Assembly: GCA_964432465.1 (NCBI GenBank)
Contig: CAYSNI010000065.1
Coordinates: 1-21,232 of the forward strand
Origin: JAHFLQ01 sp964432465
Lineage (GTDB): Bacteria > Patescibacteriota > Minisyncoccia > UBA6257 > WO2-44-18
Direction of reading: 5' to 3'
Length of the DNA stretch: 21,232 nucleotides
Numbering within the stretch: the stretch's first letter is position 1; each line of letters opens with the position of its first letter. Shown piece by piece: positions 20,835 through 21,232 of this stretch. The position numbers and the translations under genes are program-made. Under the pieces are notes generated by a model, which was not told where the DNA came from, made no database searches, and worked only from the letters and a program-made list of their open reading frames with translations.

Positions 20835-21014
20835 GCTACTTCCTATTTTTTCTGTAGGCAGTATGCAATAACAATACTCTTACGAAGCCTGGTGAGCCGA
20901 GCTCCTTACGGCAAATACCCGACTGGCTCATAAACGGGTATTTGATGAGCTAGGCGAATCCCGCAAAGCGGGACGAAGTAAGAGGCCTACTGCCGAGAAA
21001 AAAGAGGAGGTAGC
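20835..21014. repeat. 180-bp nested palindromic element (possible structured RNA or mobile palindrome)
   Basis: The outer arms (20835-20863 and 20988-21014) pair imperfectly: GCTAC, pyrimidine run and GGCAGTA against TACTGCC, purine run and GTAGC. Inside, in order, are CTCTTAC/GTAAGAG (20877-20883, 20978-20984), GCCT/AGGC (20887-20890, 20952-20955), and AGCTC/GAGCT (20900-20904, 20947-20951). A perfect 9-bp stem AAATACCCG/CGGGTATTT (20913-20921, 20935-20943) is innermost. A side hairpin TCCCGC-aaa-GCGGGA (20959-20973) lies on the 3' side. All stems are properly nested. No coding frame is convincing across it. Confidence 0.65.
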
Positions 21015-21023
21015 GAGCGGAAC

Positions 21024-21161
21024 CTACCACTCCTTAATTGCCTTCTCCCAGCGCTCAAACGTACCGCAGTATACACACCGGACCAAATTTCCCCCGACCC
21101 CCAATAGCCTCCTATATTCACATAAACTCCCGAACGCGATGCGAGCTATTTTCTTGGAGGG
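21024..21161 (-). pseudogene. 45-codon coding remnant with a CxxC motif and no start codon
   Basis: Between in-frame stops at 21162-21164 and 21024-21026 (minus) there are 45 open codons. Their translation looks protein-like: KKIARIAFGSLCEYRRLL, then GNLVRCVYCGTFERWEKA and IKEW at the end. A CVYC pair precedes an amphipathic, Trp-containing helix. No ATG or GTG opens the frame, and the only TTG is mid-way. The 5' end overlaps the left arm of the second palindrome. It may be a truncated gene, or a frame carried by a repeated element. I do not recognise the family. Confidence 0.4.
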
Positions 21162-21232
21162 CTAGGATTGAGGGCGAAGGGATAGAGCTCTCTCCCAAGC
21201 CCGAAGACAACGCCCTACGAGAAAATAGCCGC
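21141..21232. repeat. Second nested palindromic element, reaching the window edge
   Basis: GCTATTTTCT (21145-21154) and AGAAAATAGC (21220-21229) form perfect 10-bp outer arms. Inside are AGGGC/GCCCT (21158-21162, 21212-21216), GGGC/GCCC (21172-21175, 21199-21202) and a central GGGA-t-AGAGCTCT-c-TCCC hairpin (21179-21196). The left end, GCGAGCTA followed by T/C-rich sequence, matches the left end of the first element at 20831. It may continue past the window. Confidence 0.6.

Noticed and set aside
20835..21014. 6S RNA, RNase P RNA, SRP RNA or tmRNA
   Set aside because: The long hairpin with a side stem recalls 6S RNA. However, no conserved sequence of any of these RNAs (such as the RNase P GAGGAAAGTCC core or the tmRNA ends) is present on either strand.
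1..21232. CRISPR array, insertion sequence or prophage module
   Set aside because: No regularly spaced direct repeats, transposase or integrase frames, or phage structural genes are visible. The only repeats are single palindromic elements.

Overview
The window looks like chromosomal DNA of an uncultured candidate-phyla-radiation bacterium (Patescibacteria, probably a Parcubacteria-like lineage). Four things point this way: compact gene spacing; secreted and membrane families typical of these genomes (a long beta-repeat surface protein, a lamin-tail protein, DUF192, SPW, CBS-plus-membrane-anchor); a standard code with TGA read as stop; and a tRNA gene without an encoded CCA lying beside the CCA-adding enzyme gene. 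This is inference from gene content, because no rRNA or ribosomal protein gene is present. I see no integrase, intact transposase, CRISPR array or phage structural gene.

Layout. 1-231 is the 5' part of ribose-5-phosphate isomerase B (minus), preceded by a large anchored surface protein (283-2643, minus). A CBS-domain membrane protein (2707-3360) follows, then a stand-alone HExxH protein with a barrel-like C-terminus (3562-4812) that has its own promoter, Shine-Dalgarno (SD) site and terminator. 4894-7247 is a minus-strand cluster: SpoU rRNA/tRNA methyltransferase, DUF192, PPC-domain protein and GAPDH. A divergent dNMP-kinase-like P-loop gene (7286-7909, plus) converges on a three-gene operon (8799 to 7944) encoding small Cys-motif proteins. 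One of these, a 53-aa ORF at 8360-8521, is easily missed. A membrane-anchored cyclophilin and a small anchored protein diverge at about 9.48 kb. From 14.0 to 9.9 kb (minus) runs a likely redox operon: SPW membrane protein (59 aa, also easily missed), glutaredoxin, AhpF-like flavin reductase, GlcD-type FAD oxidoreductase, DUF167 and a lamin-tail protein. It is led by a 16-bp inverted repeat that pairs across its leader. Two CPBP membrane proteases follow, then tRNA-Pro(CGG), the CCA-adding enzyme and an anchored DsbA-like protein, all minus. On the plus strand a polyprenyl-phosphate glycosylphosphotransferase and a Wzx-type flippase form an envelope glycan pair. The last 430 bases hold no complete gene, but contain two elaborate nested palindromic elements and a start-less 45-codon coding remnant.

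How the genes work together. Much of the window concerns the cell envelope and extracytoplasmic protein state: surface proteins, DsbA-like oxidoreductase, cyclophilin, CPBP proteases, and glycan transferase plus flippase. A second theme is cytoplasmic thiol/flavin redox (glutaredoxin, AhpF-like reductase, GlcD).

Two start architectures recur. Many housekeeping genes have a -10 box, often extended (TGn), ending 5-7 nt before ATG, which implies leaderless mRNAs. A minority of accessory genes (3562-4812, 7286-7909, 7944-8799, 14080-15686) have SD sites and normal leaders, usually with a -35/-10 promoter.
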